From the NCBI RefSeq assembly GCF_000337175.1, contig NZ_AOIJ01000038.1, positions 74,998 to 117,657 of the forward strand: a stretch of 42,660 nt of DNA. Direction: 5' to 3'. The DNA comes from Natrinema gari JCM 14663. GTDB lineage: Archaea; Halobacteriota; Halobacteria; Halobacteriales; Natrialbaceae. Under the pieces are notes generated by a model. The model ran no database searches and was not told the origin of the DNA. It saw nothing but the letters and a program-made list of their open reading frames with translations. Both the position numbers and the translations under genes were made by a program. Positions 23,390-31,721 of this stretch are shown piece after piece. Numbering within the stretch: position 1 is the stretch's first letter; the number at the start of each line of letters is the position of its first letter.

Positions 23390-24688
23390 TCAGGAGCGTC
23401 GCTCTCCGACCAGGTTTCGGAGCCGGCCGGGAATCCCCAGCAGGGAGAGGCCGAACCCGAACAGGACCATCAGGACGTAGACGCCGAGCGTCGACGTCCA
23501 GACGACCAGCAGCGCGAGGATGGCCCAGCCGCCGTTCAGGAAGTAGAACGCGGCGATCGACATCGCCGTCCCGTACAGCAAGACGAGATACGGCCCCCAG
23601 TCACGGGCGTGGCCACGGCGGACCCGCCGGCGCACGTAGCGTTTGAGGTCGCCCTCGAGCGACTCTCTTCGAACGGTTCGGTCCTCGACATCGTCTTCGA
23701 AGGCGTCCACGCGGTCGCGCAGTCGCTCGATCTCCTCGCGGAGGGCCGCGGCGTCGCCCGCGCGATCGCGCGTCCGGGCGCTGGCGCTCCTCGCGGTCGC
23801 ACGGTCGCTCGCGCGGTCCTCCGTGGCTCCCTCGTCGGCCCCCGTAGCGTCGTCGGTCATCGCTTCTGTCGAAATCTGTCGGTGTCCGGGACTTTGTAGC
23901 TGCCGATCCACTTCACGGGTGACGAGGACTGCATTGAGGACGGCACCGAAAACGAGGATGATCGCGCCGACGTACAGCCAGATGAGGACGAGAAAGACGG
24001 CCCCGAGCGCGCCGTAGACCGCATACCCGGTCACGAGCTCCGTATACAGCCAGAAACTACGGCTCAGTGTGTACCAGCCGATGGCGGCGACGATCGTTCC
24101 GGGGGCGGCCTCGCGGAGCCCGACGTTTGCACCCGGAAAGACGACGTACAGCGGCAGAAACGTCGCGATCAGGCCGAGCACGACGAACAGCTGTCCGACG
24201 ACCGAGAGGCCGTATCCGGGCAGGAACTGGATCGCGACTTCGAGAAGCCCGACGACCACGAGCCCCAGCGCGATACCGATAAACACGATCGTCGCGTCCC
24301 AGACAGTGTCGAGCAGCGACTTTTCGCCCACAGTGCCGTACACCCGCGAGAAGGCTCGATCGAGCCCGCGAAGGACTCGACTCGAGCCCCACAGGAGCCC
24401 GAGAACGCCGACGACGGTCGCCCCCTGCCGACCGGTGTCGTCGACGAGCGTCTCCGCGAGCAGTTCCTGAGCCGCCGGCGTGAGCACGTCGCTGGCCGCC
24501 GCCGTGAGCCGGGCCGCGAGCGCTTCGCCGCCGATCGATGCGGCGATGCCGAGTGCAAGCAGCATGAGCGGCACGAGCGAGATGAACCCGTAGAACGCGA
24601 CGCCCGCCGCGAGCAGCGTCAGTTGTTCGCTGCGAGCGAGCCGCAACGCCGCTCCCGCTACCGCCACGCCCCGTTTGGGGTCGAGCAC
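23390..24688 (-). CDS. YihY/BrkB-family membrane protein with coiled-coil tail
   Basis: A 432-residue membrane protein. The YihY domain (about residues 15-265) has six TM helices with the family signatures LLAAGVAFYGFISLVPLML near 25, GVLGLLWGSSRVLRGLDRAF, and GALGAVFLVLIWLYVGAIIL. A charged Ala/Asp/Arg linker (about 285-320) leads to a predicted coiled coil (AALREEIERLRDRVDAFEDD) and two further TM helices at the end. Function of the family is unsettled, despite the old ribonuclease BN name. No ATG fits: GTG 24688 (MLDPKRGVAV...) is chosen because a TATATG-type box at 24713-24720 is 28 bases upstream; GTG 24703 is the alternative. Confidence 0.82.
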   Translation of the reverse strand: MLDPKRGVAVAGAALRLARSEQLTLLAAGVAFYGFISLVPLMLLALGIAASIGGEALAARLTAAASDVLTPAAQELLAETLVDDTGRQGATVVGVLGLLWGSSRVLRGLDRAFSRVYGTVGEKSLLDTVWDATIVFIGIALGLVVVGLLEVAIQFLPGYGLSVVGQLFVVLGLIATFLPLYVVFPGANVGLREAAPGTIVAAIGWYTLSRSFWLYTELVTGYAVYGALGAVFLVLIWLYVGAIILVFGAVLNAVLVTREVDRQLQSPGHRQISTEAMTDDATGADEGATEDRASDRATARSASARTRDRAGDAAALREEIERLRDRVDAFEDDVEDRTVRRESLEGDLKRYVRRRVRRGHARDWGPYLVLLYGTAMSIAAFYFLNGGWAILALLVVWTSTLGVYVLMVLFGFGLSLLGIPGRLRNLVGERRS

Positions 24689-24712
24689 GCGCAGTGCTTC
24701 CACGCGGGCCGC

Positions 24713-24720
24713 TATATGTA
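24713..24720 (-). promoter_or_regulatory. TATA box of the YihY gene
   Basis: Minus-strand TACATATA, centred 28 bases before GTG 24688. It decides between two candidate GTG starts. The remainder of the 269 bases up to the trm1 stop holds nothing I can identify. Confidence 0.5.
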
Positions 24721-24957
24721 GTCCCGTCGGACAGGCCCACAACTGAGGCTTACGCTGTGGCGCTCGCCGCGGCGTCTCCGACTCGATCCGAGCGACCGCC
24801 CGTAATCGTCCCTTTCGATCAGTGAACCGCCGGCCATCGCGACCGGGAACCACGATGGGCTGGTGGGAGACCGATCCGACAACGACAGCGAAACAGCGAG
24901 ATCTGGCTGGCCGGACCGCGGGGCGGGCACCCGTCCGCCGACGGAGACTGACCGCGA

Positions 24958-26073
24958 TCAGTCGAGGTTGTTTTCGGTCGCCGCGCGGATTTCGCCGACG
25001 CTCGCGTCCGTCTTGAACGTCGTCCCCCCGTAGTGGGCTCGAGACGCCGCGTAGCCCGCATCGCGAAGGTCGGCCAGGAACTCGTCCATCGCGTTGGCGG
25101 GCAGCCCCCAGTTCCGACAGAGTTTGTGCTGGTCGTAGTGCGTCGGTTCGTCGAGCTCCGCCGCGAGCGTGTCACAGAGCTCTCGAGCTTTTGGCGCGGT
25201 ATCGAACGTGTACGGGATTTCGTCCCGAACCGTGCCGATGAACGTCGGGTCCTGTACGTGGCCGAGCCAGACGGGACCGGCGGTGAGCATCCGATTCCCG
25301 CCGCAGTGCGGGCAGGTCTCGAGCGGGTCGGCGATCAGTCCGGGATCGGCCTCGCGGTAGAGACAGTCTTCACAGTGATAGAGGTGGCCTAACTCGTCGA
25401 TCGCGGCGTCGGCCGCCGTGGGCTTGTGGGTCAGCTCGAGGTAGGTCCGCACGTAGTGGCTGGTCGCGTGGGTGAGGAGCGGCTCGATCCCGACGTCGAA
25501 CCGGGCCGCGCTGCGGGCCAGCGCCGAAATGAGGGTCCGCACGCCCATCTCGGCGTGGTAGTCGGTATTGCGGGGTACCGCGGAGTAGGAGCGCACGCCG
25601 CTGTTGAAATGTGCGCCACACATCGGTGCGGTGTCGGTCGCGGTGACACAGACCAGGTCCCGACAGTTCGCGAACGCGGCGTCGGCGAACGGCATCGGCG
25701 TCCCGTAGGGGTCGAGATCGATCACGTCGAACGGCTCCTCGTGCATGAGGGCGGTGACGTTGCGGTGTTCGACCCGCCCCTCGCAGTCGTTTCGTTCGAG
25801 GTTCGCCCGCGCGAGATCGACCGCCTCCTCGTCGACGTCACAGCAGGTGACGTCCCAGCCGTCGGCGGCGGCTCGGACCCCGCGGACGCCGCTTGCGGTC
25901 ATCGCGTCCAGATACGACGTGGCCCGCTCTTCACGCTCGCGGTAGGCCCGCAGCGTCGCGATCGTTAGATCCCGGTTCAGTTCCTGTCGCGGGTTGTAGA
26001 AGACCGCTTCCTCGATGCCCTCCGTCTGTTCGCCGGGGACCTCGAGTTCGACCCCGCCCTCTGTGACGCGCAT
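24958..26073 (-). CDS. trm1: tRNA (guanine26-N2)-dimethyltransferase
   Basis: A 371-residue Trm1 that uses S-adenosylmethionine to dimethylate G26 in tRNA. Seen: the N-terminal '[19 protein letters not shown]' block, SAM motif I '[14 protein letters not shown]' (56-69), the acidic [15 protein letters not shown], catalytic motif DLDPYGTP (118-125), and a zinc-binding domain with CEDC (near 236) and CPHCGG (near 256). Length matches archaeal Trm1. The start at ATG 26073 directly opens the conserved N-terminus ([14 protein letters not shown]). It is divergent from the SWIM gene, with 117 bases between the starts. Confidence 0.95.
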   Translation of the reverse strand: MRVTEGGVELEVPGEQTEGIEEAVFYNPRQELNRDLTIATLRAYREREERATSYLDAMTASGVRGVRAAADGWDVTCCDVDEEAVDLARANLERNDCEGRVEHRNVTALMHEEPFDVIDLDPYGTPMPFADAAFANCRDLVCVTATDTAPMCGAHFNSGVRSYSAVPRNTDYHAEMGVRTLISALARSAARFDVGIEPLLTHATSHYVRTYLELTHKPTAADAAIDELGHLYHCEDCLYREADPGLIADPLETCPHCGGNRMLTAGPVWLGHVQDPTFIGTVRDEIPYTFDTAPKARELCDTLAAELDEPTHYDQHKLCRNWGLPANAMDEFLADLRDAGYAASRAHYGGTTFKTDASVGEIRAATENNLD

Positions 26074-26160
26074 ACCTCGTCTCGTCGGTAGCGGGCGAAA
26101 AACGGTGTGGTCTCGAGCGGCCGACCGACTCGGCGCGGAGAGTCGATGGACAACCGAACC

Positions 26161-26170
26161 GATTTTACAG
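26161..26170 (+). promoter_or_regulatory. TATA box of the SWIM zinc-finger gene
   Basis: GATTTTACAG centred 26 bases before GTG 26191; supports a leaderless GTG start. Confidence 0.55.
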
Positions 26171-26190
26171 TCCGATGCACAGTGTCAGGT

Positions 26191-26547
26191 GTGTCGAAGG
26201 CCAACCCCGTCGAGCGATGGCAAGCAACTCTCGAGGAAGCCGGCGAACTCACGCCCGAGATCGTCGGCCGGATCACGGATATCCACGGTGACCGCGGGGT
26301 TCGGGCCATCGAAGCGGTGGGCGAAAACCGCGTGAAGTCCTATCGTGATTTTACGATCGTCGTCGGCTACGATGACGAGTACATCGTCGAGGACGGCGGC
26401 TGTACCTGCAAGGACAGCGAGTACAACCTGGATGCCGACGATCCGACCGAGCGCTGCTGGCACTCGCTGGCCGTCGCGATCGCTCGCCGGGTCGGGCACG
26501 TCGATTACCACGACATGTGGTACTCCGACGTGCGCGAACTGCTGTAG
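26191..26547 (+). CDS. SWIM zinc-finger protein
   Basis: A 118-residue protein with an N-terminal helical region (NPVERWQATLEEAGELTPEI), a beta part (VKSYRDFTIVVGYDDEYIVE) and a SWIM zinc finger: CTC, then a 16-residue acidic loop, then CWHSLAVAIARR. SWIM fingers (CxC...CxH) bind DNA or proteins, and in some families partner with recombinases, but this small stand-alone form has no assigned role. GTG 26191 is the start by promoter distance; the in-frame ATG at 26107 would place the promoter inside the gene. Possibly involved in DNA metabolism; inference only. Confidence 0.8.
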   Translation: MSKANPVERWQATLEEAGELTPEIVGRITDIHGDRGVRAIEAVGENRVKSYRDFTIVVGYDDEYIVEDGGCTCKDSEYNLDADDPTERCWHSLAVAIARRVGHVDYHDMWYSDVRELL

Positions 26548-26628
26548 TGTCCAGCGATCGGTTCGGTCCGGATTCCGTTCGAAACGTCGGGAGTCGTCCA
26601 CGGAACCACGGTCCGAATCGGCCCCGGC

Positions 26629-27093
26629 TCAGAACGGCACTGCACGCACGGCGAGGACAGTGATCACCGACTGTATAAGAACCCGCAACAGCCGCCGCAC
26701 TGATAGTTCGACGGGATCGTCCGCCGACGGCTCGGATCGAAGCCGGAATGCACCGTATACCCCGAACGCACCGGCTAGCAGAACACAGGTGATCGGGTTT
26801 AGCCATGTGTGTACTCCGGTCGCCGCTGGAGTCAGTACGGATGCCCCGAGACAGGCAAATCCGAGGCCCTGGATCTGCCACCACTCGAGTCGACGGTCGC
26901 CGACGGTGATCCGATCGCGGCGGCCCGCGATCATGAAGGCGGTTGCTCCGAGCGCGATCCACCCGCTGGCGACGAGAGTGATGGTCGGAGGAGCGTCGAC
27001 CGTGGACTGATAGCTGGTCCAGCTCGTCCAGCCACACACGACGAAGAGCAGCCCGCCGAACCCGATACTACACCGTCGTTCCGACCACACCAT
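26629..27093 (-). CDS. Four-TM haloarchaeal membrane protein
   Basis: A 154-residue membrane protein with TM helices at about 8-28, 38-58, 74-92 and 98-115, then a helix near 130-150 that is moderately hydrophobic (VLIQSVITVLAVRAVP). No known motif. The N-terminus MVWSERRCSIGFGG follows a good TATA box (minus-strand CGTTTATTAC, 27114-27123, about 26 bases upstream), which supports the start. The base composition is somewhat less GC-rich than its neighbours. Function unknown; no operon partner. Confidence 0.65.
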   Translation of the reverse strand: MVWSERRCSIGFGGLLFVVCGWTSWTSYQSTVDAPPTITLVASGWIALGATAFMIAGRRDRITVGDRRLEWWQIQGLGFACLGASVLTPAATGVHTWLNPITCVLLAGAFGVYGAFRLRSEPSADDPVELSVRRLLRVLIQSVITVLAVRAVPF

Positions 27094-27198
27094 ATTCGAG
27101 ACGTGTAGGATAGTCGTAATAAACGGTCCGGTCGACGGAACGCAGAGCGGACGAACGAGGGAGAGTCCCGGTGACCGACTGTCGTCACCGTCGTCGCG

Positions 27199-27861
27199 TT
27201 ACGATTCGGCGCAGATCTCGACGAAGTTCCGCAGGATCTGCAGTCCCGTCTCACCGCTTTTCTCGGGGTGGAACTGCGTCCCGAAGACGGTGCCGGCCTC
27301 GTTCGCGACGATCGACGGGAACTCACGCCCGTAGTCCGTCGTCGCAACCGTCGCGTGCTCGTCGTCCGGAGCCGCGTAGTAGGAGTGGACGAAGTAGGCG
27401 TAGTTGCCGTCTACACCCTCCACAAGCGGGTGTTCGCGCTGGACGTGAAGCTCGTTCCAGCCCATGTGCGGGACCTTCTGTCCCTCGGCGAACCGGACGT
27501 TCGTTCCGGGGATCAGATCCAGTCCCTGGACGGCCGACTCGCCGTCCGTGTCGCCCTCTTCGCTGGTCGTAAGCAGCATCTGCATGCCGAGACAGATCCC
27601 GAACAGGGGGGTCCCGCTCTCGGCCACCTCGAGGAGGTCCTCGCGGAGCGGGTCGGCGTTCTCGACACCCTCGCGGAACGCGCCGACGCCCGGGAGAACA
27701 ACGCCATCCGCCGTGGCGAATGCGTCCGGGTCGTCGGTGATCTCGACGTCGGCACCCGCCCGCTCGAGACCGCGCGTGACGCTGCGGAGGTTCCCGAGGC
27801 CGTAGTCGACGACGACGACGGAGGCGAGGGACTGCGCCTGTGGAGACGAAGCGGTGCTCAT
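27199..27861 (-). CDS. hisH: Imidazole glycerol-phosphate synthase, glutaminase subunit HisH
   Basis: A 220-residue class I glutamine amidotransferase that supplies ammonia to HisF in histidine synthesis. The fold starts at residue 14 (SVVVVDYGLGNLRSV). The nucleophile is Cys90 in GICLGMQ; the other triad members are His198 and Glu200 in FHPEKSG near the C-terminus. PGVGAF (57-62) forms the oxyanion region. The first 13 residues are a Ser/Ala-rich extension. hisF is not adjacent in this window. It converges with nothing; the DNA glycosylase gene is upstream on the same strand, 103 bases away. Confidence 0.95.
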   Translation of the reverse strand: MSTASSPQAQSLASVVVVDYGLGNLRSVTRGLERAGADVEITDDPDAFATADGVVLPGVGAFREGVENADPLREDLLEVAESGTPLFGICLGMQMLLTTSEEGDTDGESAVQGLDLIPGTNVRFAEGQKVPHMGWNELHVQREHPLVEGVDGNYAYFVHSYYAAPDDEHATVATTDYGREFPSIVANEAGTVFGTQFHPEKSGETGLQILRNFVEICAES

Positions 27862-27964
27862 ACGCGTACTCGACGGGGCGCGTTGAAGTGAATTGTCTTT
27901 CGGGCAACTGAGAGTACCCGATCCATACCCGCCCTATCCGCACACCTCGTTTCGCGAGGCGCGA

Positions 27965-28561
27965 TCAGAAGCCGTCGAGGCGCGACTGGCCGCCCTCGCT
28001 GTCCGCAACGCCCGCGAGTTCGGCCGCGCGCTGCAAGGCGTTCTCGAAGGTTTCCGCCTGACTCCGGTCGTACAGCGTCGCCGCCGGATGCACGGAGATC
28101 AGGAGTCGCCGCGGCGCGCCATCGATCCGGACTTCCTCGAGATCGCCCGCCTCCTTGGTTACCGCGACCGATCGCTCGAGCAGGTGCTCGCTGGGCACCT
28201 TCCCCAGCGTGACGATCACGTCCGGATCGACCGTGGCGAGTTCCCGCTCGAGGTAGCCCCGACAGTTCGCGAGTTCGTCGGTTGTCGGATCGCGGTTCTC
28301 CGGGGGCCGACAGCGAACGCAGTTGGTAATACGGACATCGCTTCGGTCGAGCCCGGCGGTCCTGAGGGCGTCGTCGAGAACGGACCCGCTGCGACCGACG
28401 AACGGCTCGCCGTGCTCGTCCTCGTTGGCTCCGGGCCCTTCACCGACGAACAAGAGATCGGCGTCCTCGGGGCCGACGCCGTTGACGATCCGGCTGCGCG
28501 AGTCGACGAGCGCCGGACAGCGCGTACACTCCGTGACACAGCAGTCCTCCATTGTGCCCAT
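27965..28561 (-). CDS. udg: Uracil-DNA glycosylase, family 4 (iron-sulfur)
   Basis: A 198-residue enzyme that removes uracil from DNA. Iron-sulfur ligands are expected at C12, C15, C84 and C100 (CTRC, then CVRC and NC). The active-site motif is GEGPGANEDEHGEPFVGRSG (40-59), with the second motif SVHPAA further on. Length and motifs fit family 4 from archaea and thermophiles. The start is either ATG 28561 or ATG 28552 (MEDCCVTECTRC); no strong promoter separates them. In the next 148 bases upstream I see nothing. Confidence 0.92.
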   Translation of the reverse strand: MGTMEDCCVTECTRCPALVDSRSRIVNGVGPEDADLLFVGEGPGANEDEHGEPFVGRSGSVLDDALRTAGLDRSDVRITNCVRCRPPENRDPTTDELANCRGYLERELATVDPDVIVTLGKVPSEHLLERSVAVTKEAGDLEEVRIDGAPRRLLISVHPAATLYDRSQAETFENALQRAAELAGVADSEGGQSRLDGF

Positions 28562-28709
28562 ACAGATGGCTCAAGCGGTCGCCTCCTACGTCTTTCGGGA
28601 CGCAACCGCCGATCGGAAGCGACCGACTGTCATTTTCGGCCCCGCTCGGCGGACTGTGGGTGACCGAGCGGCGACCGCACGCCGCTCTCGGTCGACCGAC
28701 CGGAGCGTT

Positions 28710-29282
28710 TCATTCGACCGTTCGAACGTACGAATCGGCCGCTCGAGCAGCCATCCGCGCGATCCGAAGCGGCTCGGGACGGCCGCCGGCGGGCGTAAAC
28801 GCCTGGACGACATCGTCGGCGTCGGCGGCTTCGAGGCCGACGTGTCTGACGTAGACGGTCTCGCCGTCGACCGACAGTTCACGCCGATCCGGCAGCGCTC
28901 GGTAGGTCCCGAGACGGTCCTCGAGTTCGGGTCCCGAAAAGGCGTCTCGGAGGCCGGCCTCGAGGCCGTCGCTGGCCTCGAAGGTGACGGCGATGACCGG
29001 CCGGTCGACGGCCTCCCGAATGCGCGAAAGCGAGAGGACGTTGTACCACGCGGGGGCGATCGCACCGAGCAGGACGTACCGGACGTCAGGACGGTCGAGG
29101 TCGTCGATGAGGCCGATGACGGTGTCGGTTCCGTCGGTGCCGCCGACGCGACAGGTGCCGTACGCGAGTCCGTCACAGACCCGATCGGCACGGACGACGG
29201 CACCGGCGAGCGTACTCCGCGGTCGATCGTGATCGCCGCGGTACGATTCGGCGATGCCCAGCGCCCGTACCCCGGCTTTCAT
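28710..29282 (-). CDS. DUF99 family protein (UPF0215)
   Basis: A 190-residue protein of the DUF99 family: opening KAGVRALGIAESYR, then STLAGAVVRADRVCDGLAYG, then the core YVLLGAIAPAWYNVLSLSRI and PVIAVTFEASDGLEAGLRDA. The fold is related to endonuclease V according to structural work on the family, as I recall, but no enzyme activity is established. It lies three bases after the stop of the DUF5786 gene on the same strand, so they form a tight operon. Confidence 0.88.
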   Translation of the reverse strand: MKAGVRALGIAESYRGDHDRPRSTLAGAVVRADRVCDGLAYGTCRVGGTDGTDTVIGLIDDLDRPDVRYVLLGAIAPAWYNVLSLSRIREAVDRPVIAVTFEASDGLEAGLRDAFSGPELEDRLGTYRALPDRRELSVDGETVYVRHVGLEAADADDVVQAFTPAGGRPEPLRIARMAARAADSYVRTVE

Positions 29283-29285
29283 CCG

Positions 29286-29462
29286 TCAGTCGCTCTCGTC
29301 TTTGATCTCCTTGAGACGGTCGAGCAATTCGTCGCTCGACGCACCGTTTTCGAATTCGATGGTTCCGTCGTGGCTGTTCTCTCCCGACTTGACCGCATCA
29401 TCGTCGTCAAAATCAGCGTCGACTTCCTGTTGCTCGGATTCGTCGTAGCTCCCGAATCCCAT
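29286..29462 (-). CDS. DUF5786 small acidic protein
   Basis: A 58-residue ORF starting MGFGSYDESEQQEVDADFDD and ending in a helix 'SSDELLDRLKEIKDESD'. The MGFGSYDESEQ opening, the central ENSHDGTIEFENGAS and the terminal helix match a haloarchaea-only family I know as DUF5786. It is extremely acidic and soluble. A T-rich element at about 29488-29494 lies about 28 bases before the ATG. It is the first gene of an operon with DUF99 three bases downstream. Function unknown. It is short enough to be missed by automatic callers. Confidence 0.82.
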   Translation of the reverse strand: MGFGSYDESEQQEVDADFDDDDAVKSGENSHDGTIEFENGASSDELLDRLKEIKDESD

Positions 29463-29577
29463 ACAGTATTCCCTACGGTGTTCCGATTGAAAAATTCCGC
29501 GGTTACCAGTTTATTACTGTTCCCCAACCAGCCAACGCGTTCGGGAGCGCCGCTGGAACGGTGGGGACGCCGATCCC

Positions 29578-29590
29578 GTATAAAATATCC
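29578..29590 (+). promoter_or_regulatory. Strong TATA-like element, possible distal promoter of the hydrolase gene
   Basis: GTATAAAATATCC is the most AT-rich, TATA-like block nearby, about 85 bases before the hydrolase ATG. A proximal element (CGTTTTTG, 29638-29645) is at leaderless distance from the start at 29670. Two promoters, or an unannotated short transcript, are possible. Confidence 0.4.
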
Positions 29591-29669
29591 GCCATATAAT
29601 GCGTGGGACGAGGTCGCCGTCCCGCGGCCGAGGGGACCGTTTTTGCCGACGGCTCTCTACGGTCCCCGT

Positions 29670-30386
29670 ATGGAAGTCCACCACGTCACCGAGGCTGCGG
29701 AGACGTTCACCTGCAATGCCTTTCTCGTTGTCGGCGACCGGACGACGCTCGTCGACGCCGGGGCGATGGACGGCATCGTCGACGAGATTCGCACCCACAC
29801 CGACGAACTCGAGGCCGTGGTCGTGACCCATCAACACGCCGACCACGTCGCCCACCTCGAGACCGTCCGTGACGCGTTCGATCCGGACGTGTACGCCTAC
29901 GACGACCACCCGGCTCGCACCCACGCGATCGACGACGGCGACACGGTTCGGATCGGCGACGCGGACTTCGAGGCCGTCTACACCCCGGGTCACGCCGACG
30001 ACCACGTCTCGTTCGTCTCCGACTCGGCGCTGTTCTCCGGCGATGTCGTCGTCCACGACGACGGGGCCTTCGACTACGGCAGCTTCGGTCGCACCGACAG
30101 GGCCGGCCAGTCCCGCGAGCGACTCATCGAGAGCATTCGGGACCTGCTCGAGCGCATGCCCGACGGCGGGAGTCACGAGGAACGCGGCCCCTCGAGCCGT
30201 TCGAACGGGCACCGCCCGCAAGAAGCGAATGCGAGCGCGGCGTCGGGGGCCGACCGAGCCCGGCCTGCCGGCGTCGAGCACATGTATCCGGGTCACGGCG
30301 ACATCTTCCACGGCGACGTGCGTGACGTGGTACAAACCGCGCTCGAGCGGGCGGAGAAACGGGAGCCGAAGTACCCCGACCAGTAA
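29670..30386 (+). CDS. Metallo-beta-lactamase-fold hydrolase with 35-residue insertion
   Basis: A 238-residue MBL-fold enzyme. Metal ligands are visible: HQHADH (54-59), H108 in PGHADDH, D125 in SGD and H209 in YPGHG. This is the glyoxalase II-like arrangement, usually with zinc or iron; the substrate is not known. Residues about 167-200 are an unusual low-complexity Ser/Arg/Ala/Gly insert (SHEERGPSSRSNGHRPQEAN in part) placed just before the last metal ligand; without it PDG would run directly into VEHMYPGHG. Start ATG 29670 by promoter distance. It stands alone between DUF5786 (divergent) and halorhodopsin. Confidence 0.87.
   Translation: MEVHHVTEAAETFTCNAFLVVGDRTTLVDAGAMDGIVDEIRTHTDELEAVVVTHQHADHVAHLETVRDAFDPDVYAYDDHPARTHAIDDGDTVRIGDADFEAVYTPGHADDHVSFVSDSALFSGDVVVHDDGAFDYGSFGRTDRAGQSRERLIESIRDLLERMPDGGSHEERGPSSRSNGHRPQEANASAASGADRARPAGVEHMYPGHGDIFHGDVRDVVQTALERAEKREPKYPDQ
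30169..30273 (+). mobile_element. 105-bp in-frame insertion inside the MBL gene
   Basis: The insert is flanked by CGGCG at 30164-30168 and again at 30269-30273, as if a five-base target was duplicated. It is 105 bp (35 codons), GC-rich, holds a 12-base palindrome CCGTTCGAACGG (30197-30208), and adds a disordered peptide without breaking the frame. No transposase or clear terminal inverted repeats. It could be a small mobile repeat or slipped duplication; the element type is unproven. Confidence 0.35.
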
Positions 30387-30568
30387 CCGGGTCGAAAGCC
30401 GACGTTTCTCCCGTCGTCGGATCGATCGCGAGAGCCGTCGCGACGGACCGCTGCTCTCGAGACCGGAGTAGGGCGCGGGGGCGAACCCGGTGTCGCGGGC
30501 ACGGGTCGGTGTTCGCCGGCCGCGAACGCCGAACGGGTGCAGGGACCGCGAAAAGCCGATCATAATCT

Positions 30569-30581
30569 ACCACTATGTGGT
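30569..30581. promoter_or_regulatory. Dyad upstream of the halorhodopsin TATA box
   Basis: ACCAC-TAT-GTGGT is a perfect 5-bp dyad centred about 43 bases before the halorhodopsin ATG, just upstream of the ACTTA TATA-like element (30584-30590). A further ACCAC follows at 30591-30595. Opsin genes in haloarchaea are often activated from sites in this position; the binding protein here is unknown. Confidence 0.5.
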
Positions 30582-30617
30582 CACGAACTTACCACGAGCA
30601 GCCGGTGTGTGGGACGT

Positions 30618-31466
30618 ATGAGAGTCGACGGACCGACCGCGATCGTGACACGGACGCTGGGTCCGATGCAGACGACACGGAGCGAGGTGGCGACCCAGAT
30701 CCGGACCGACACGCTGTTGCATTCGTCGCTGTGGGTGAACATCGCACTGGCGGGACTCTCGATCCTGTTGTTTCTGTACCTGGCTCGGAACGTCCGAGCG
30801 AATCGGGCGCGGCTGATCGTCGGCGCGACGCTCATGATCCCGTTGGTGTCGCTATCGAGTTACCTGGGCCTGGTCTCCGGACTGACGGTTGGTCCGATAG
30901 AGATGCCCCCTGGCCACGCGCTGGCCGGCGAGGACGTGCTCAGCCAGTGGGGACGGTATCTCACGTGGACGCTGTCGACACCGCTGATCCTGTTGGCGCT
31001 CGGGTGGCTGGCGGAGGTCGATACTGCTGACCTGTTCGTCGTCATCGCCGCCGACATCGGGATGTGTGTCACCGGTCTCGCGGCGGCACTGACCACCTCG
31101 TCGTACGCGTTCCGGTGGGCGTTCTTCCTCGTCAGTACCGCGTTCTTCGTCGTCGTCCTCTATGCCTTGCTCGCGAAGTGGCCGACGGACGCCGAGGCTG
31201 CCGGCACGAGTGAGATATTCGGTACCCTGCGGGCGCTGACGGTGGTCCTTTGGCTCGGCTATCCGATCGTGTGGGCGCTCGGCGTCGAAGGCTTCGTTCT
31301 CGTCGACTCGGTCGGACTCACCTCGTGGGGCTACTCGCTTCTCGACATCGGCGCGAAGTACCTCTTTGCGGCCCTGCTGTTGCGCTGGGTTGCTAACAAC
31401 GAACGCACGGTCGCGTCGGCCACCGATCCGGCCGCGGTCGGTGCCGGGGATCCTCTCGAGGACTGA
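30618..31466 (+). CDS. hop: Halorhodopsin, light-driven chloride pump
   Basis: A 282-residue seven-TM retinal protein that pumps chloride inward in light. The third-helix motif RYLTWTLSTPLILLALG has T116 where bacteriorhodopsin has its acceptor Asp, S120 at the next site and A127 where proton pumps have the donor Asp: the chloride-pump pattern. R113 is the conserved Arg. The retinal lysine is K247 in LLDIGAKYLF, with D243 one turn before. MPPGHALAGED lies in the outer loop, and WLGYPIVWALGVEG is the helix F block. The start at 30618 fits the TATA-like element at 30584-30590; ATG 30666 is an alternative. It stands alone, followed by converging eL40. Confidence 0.96.
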   Translation: MRVDGPTAIVTRTLGPMQTTRSEVATQIRTDTLLHSSLWVNIALAGLSILLFLYLARNVRANRARLIVGATLMIPLVSLSSYLGLVSGLTVGPIEMPPGHALAGEDVLSQWGRYLTWTLSTPLILLALGWLAEVDTADLFVVIAADIGMCVTGLAAALTTSSYAFRWAFFLVSTAFFVVVLYALLAKWPTDAEAAGTSEIFGTLRALTVVLWLGYPIVWALGVEGFVLVDSVGLTSWGYSLLDIGAKYLFAALLLRWVANNERTVASATDPAAVGAGDPLED

Positions 31467-31520
31467 ACCCACTCGCGGACCCGATCAACGAGACCCTGGA
31501 TGCCACTACGGAAACACGAT

Positions 31521-31548
31521 CTCGAAAACGAGCCGGCCGAATCGGCCG
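31521..31548 (-). terminator. Double hairpin between halorhodopsin and eL40 genes
   Basis: CGGCCG-AAT-CGGCCG (31534-31548) lies right after the eL40 stop, and CTCG-AAAA-CGAG (31521-31532) follows; read on the minus strand the second has a TTTT loop. It sits between two converging genes and may end both transcripts. Confidence 0.5.
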
Positions 31549-31549
31549 A

Positions 31550-31699
31550 TTACGCGGCGCGCGCTTCCTTCGCCTTAGGGCGAAGCTTCTTGTAACCGCA
31601 CTTGCGACAGCGCGTGGCTCGCTTGGAGTTGCGAGCGTTACAGCGCATACAGATCATCTTCTCGAGCATCCGTTTCTCAGCTGCGTCGAAACTGGCCAT
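31550..31699 (-). CDS. rpl40e: Ribosomal protein eL40 (L40e)
   Basis: A 49-residue zinc-ribbon protein of the large ribosomal subunit: [20 protein letters not shown], then [20 protein letters not shown]. Four cysteines form two CxxC pairs (C17/C20 and C31/C34). Unlike most neighbours it is very basic, as expected for an rRNA-binding protein. The ATTTAAT box at 31722-31728 (minus strand) lies 26 bases upstream and confirms the start. Tsr3, an rRNA-modifying enzyme, is the next gene upstream on the same strand, so both serve the ribosome. Confidence 0.95.
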   Translation of the reverse strand: MASFDAAEKRMLEKMICMRCNARNSKRATRCRKCGYKKLRPKAKEARAA

Positions 31700-31721
31700 A
31701 CTCGCCCTTTGCTCGTGGTGC

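Noticed and set aside
24689-24957. Possible small gene between yihY and trm1
   Set aside because: Short frames only, with non-haloarchaeal composition and no promoter apart from the yihY TATA box.
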